Assembly: GCA_024641705.1 (NCBI GenBank)
Contig: JAHECO010000006.1
Coordinates: forward strand, 1 to 64,000
DNA from: Candidatus Kryptoniota bacterium
GTDB taxonomy: Bacteria; Bacteroidota; Ignavibacteria; Kryptoniales; JAKASW01
Length of the DNA: 64,000 nt
Direction: 5' to 3'
The position numbers and the translations under genes were made by a program. This document shows positions 62,782 through 64,000 of this stretch, one piece after another (positions within the stretch are counted from its first letter, which is position 1; the number at the start of each line of letters is the position of its first letter). The notes below the pieces were generated by a model. It was not told where the DNA came from. It saw only the letters and a list, made by a program, of their open reading frames with translations, and made no database searches.

Positions 62782-63771
62782 ATGAAGAACGCCTTCCGGT
62801 TTGGCCTGCTTATCATCACAATAATTTCCACGTCCTCGCTGGTTTATGGACAGTCGTTCAACAAGGGAGGCAGAACTGCTTTGCAGTTTCTGAAAATAGG
62901 AATCGGGGCGAGGCAAGCGGCATTAGGTGAGGCGAATATCGCTGCTGTCAGTGATGTGAACTCGATTTTCTGGGATCCCGCCGGTCTGACGGGAATAAAG
63001 AGCGCCGAGGCGTCTGCAGATTACACATCTTGGTTCGGAGGGATGAATTACTACGCCGGGGCCGCAGGTTTTCGGATCAAAAACATCGGCGTGTTCGGTT
63101 TGGATTTTGCCAGCCTGAGCTACGGAAATATACCGGAGGCGCTGGTTTCAGTGCCGAGCGGCTCAAACGACACTCGGACAGGTAATACTTTTACCGGCGG
63201 AGATGTCCTACTCGGCGTTGCCTACTCGCATGATTTCACGGATCAACTTTCCATTGGAATTGCAGGGAAGTACCTGCGGGAAAATTTATTCACTTACACT
63301 ACAAGCAGTCTCGCTTTCGACGTAGGGACACTTTACAATGTGGGCTATAAGAATATCCACGTAGCCATGAGTGCACAAAATTTTGCCGGCACGGTCAAGT
63401 GGCTCGCAAATAGCAACAATACCTCTGGGTACGAACTTCCGCTATTGTTCCGCATCGGGATGTCGTTCGGACTCTTGGGGGGAAAAGATGCATTCGTTAA
63501 CGTCGGGGACCTGAACCGCATGGATGTAAGCGTGGACGCTGTTCATTCGAATGACTATTCCGAGAGACTTGACGTGGGTGGTGAGTATGTGTTTGATAAC
63601 TTTCTTTCGTTGAGAGCTGGCTATCGGTTTAATTATACAGAGGGAAATCTGTCCCTTGGCTTCGGCCTGAAGACCACGATTACTGGCGTAAGCATGGAGA
63701 TTGATTATGCGTACACGCAATACACCTATTTGGAATCCCCGAATAGGTTAACGGTCATGTTCGATTTTTAA
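62782..63771 (+). CDS. PorV/PorQ-family outer-membrane protein
   Basis: This protein of about 329 residues has a signal peptide (FGLLIITIISTSSLVYGQS) and the family start GGRTALQFLKIGIGARQAAL then GEANIAAVSDVNSIFWDPAG. PorV proteins are FadL-like barrels that carry cargo in type IX secretion; PorQ paralogues are related. I start at 62782 because this gives the signal peptide; a GTG at 62686 overlapping the previous stop would add 32 hydrophilic residues. Being third in the TonB receptor/secreted-protein unit, it may be a dedicated carrier for that secreted protein instead of the housekeeping PorV. Confidence 0.85.
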   Translation: MKNAFRFGLLIITIISTSSLVYGQSFNKGGRTALQFLKIGIGARQAALGEANIAAVSDVNSIFWDPAGLTGIKSAEASADYTSWFGGMNYYAGAAGFRIKNIGVFGLDFASLSYGNIPEALVSVPSGSNDTRTGNTFTGGDVLLGVAYSHDFTDQLSIGIAGKYLRENLFTYTTSSLAFDVGTLYNVGYKNIHVAMSAQNFAGTVKWLANSNNTSGYELPLLFRIGMSFGLLGGKDAFVNVGDLNRMDVSVDAVHSNDYSERLDVGGEYVFDNFLSLRAGYRFNYTEGNLSLGFGLKTTITGVSMEIDYAYTQYTYLESPNRLTVMFDF

Positions 63772-63844
63772 AACCTCAACAAGTCAAGGAGAAACACCAC
63801 GAAGAGTCTGCAATAATTGTCGTCATCAAATGGAGATGTAGGAG

Positions 63845-64000
63845 ATGGATATCAAGACACTGCTTAACGGGTTACAGCTGGACAAGAAAACCTTCAAGAA
63901 CCCTCCGCCGGAGATGGGTATTTTACCATTCTGGTTCTGGAATGGGGAAATGGATGACGACGAGATGGAGTGGCAATTACGGGAATACTTCAGTAAGGGT
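63845..64000 (+). CDS. Glycoside-hydrolase-like protein, N-terminus only (cut by window edge)
   Basis: The last 52 codons open a frame with GGAG about nine bases upstream. The residues KKTFKNPPPEMGILPFWFWN, then MDDDEMEWQLREYFSKG fit the N-terminal motif (FxxPP...PFWFWN...Q) of large uncharacterised glycosidases related to GH106 alpha-L-rhamnosidases. No signal peptide is seen, so it may be cytoplasmic. An in-frame stop at 63839-63841 fixes the start region. Confidence 0.55.
   Translation, partial: MDIKTLLNGLQLDKKTFKNPPPEMGILPFWFWNGEMDDDEMEWQLREYFSKG

Noticed and set aside
1-64000. CRISPR array, phage genes, toxin-antitoxin or restriction-modification system
   Set aside because: No regularly spaced repeats, capsid or integrase genes, toxin pairs or methylases were seen; the DUF559 gene stands alone.

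Overview
The window reads as one chromosomal segment of a Gram-negative bacterium of the Fibrobacteres-Chlorobi-Bacteroidetes (FCB) group. Several secreted proteins end in a type IX secretion (T9SS) sorting domain with the NYPNPFNPST signature, there are three large TonB-dependent receptors with an N-terminal carboxypeptidase-regulatory-like domain, and a PorV-like outer-membrane protein is present. No SusD-type lipoprotein lies beside any of these receptors, and the promoters look like ordinary sigma-70 sites (TTGACA-17-TATATT). This fits the Ignavibacteria/Kryptonia/Marinimicrobia side of the group better than Bacteroides; that placement is inference.

Region 1 (1-11.2 kb) looks like core genome: a DUF4249 lipoprotein and its TonB receptor on the minus strand, a TolC/HlyD/RND efflux operon, a small DUF559 nuclease gene beside a REP-like hairpin, and an OmpR-type two-component system. 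Region 2 (11.3-15.7 kb) is a scar of mobile DNA: two 3' fragments of tRNA genes, a rho-independent terminator, an IS3-family element, an IS1182-family element with 25-bp perfect terminal inverted repeats, and a truncated zinc-ribbon transposase-like ORF.

Region 3 (15.7-48.5 kb) is a large carbohydrate locus: GH51 arabinofuranosidase with PA14, two GH92 proteins, a TonB receptor, a T9SS beta-helix protein, a six-hairpin glycosidase-like enzyme, a DUF5009 acyltransferase-like membrane protein, two GH28 proteins, a sodium:solute symporter, a GH27 enzyme, and in its middle a LacI-type regulator followed by a seven-gene myo-inositol catabolic operon (iolJ-B-C-D-A-E-G). Three transcription units in this region carry the same pair of operator-like sites. 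The sites are 78 bp apart in two of them and 74 bp apart in front of the LacI gene.

Region 4 (48.5-64 kb) starts with a 50-codon fragment of araA. It continues with a second LacI regulator that has a perfect palindrome just downstream of its promoter, a lipoprotein, an ABC sugar importer (binding protein and two permeases, no ATPase), a T9SS protein made of two near-identical carbohydrate-binding-like repeats, a zinc-type dehydrogenase, and a TonB receptor / large secreted protein / PorV-like cassette. The last gene is cut by the window edge and looks like a glycoside hydrolase.

Read together, Regions 3 and 4 suggest uptake and breakdown of a plant-type glycan rich in arabinose, galactose, mannose and galacturonate, with myo-inositol as a coupled carbon source. 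The substrate is inferred, not shown.
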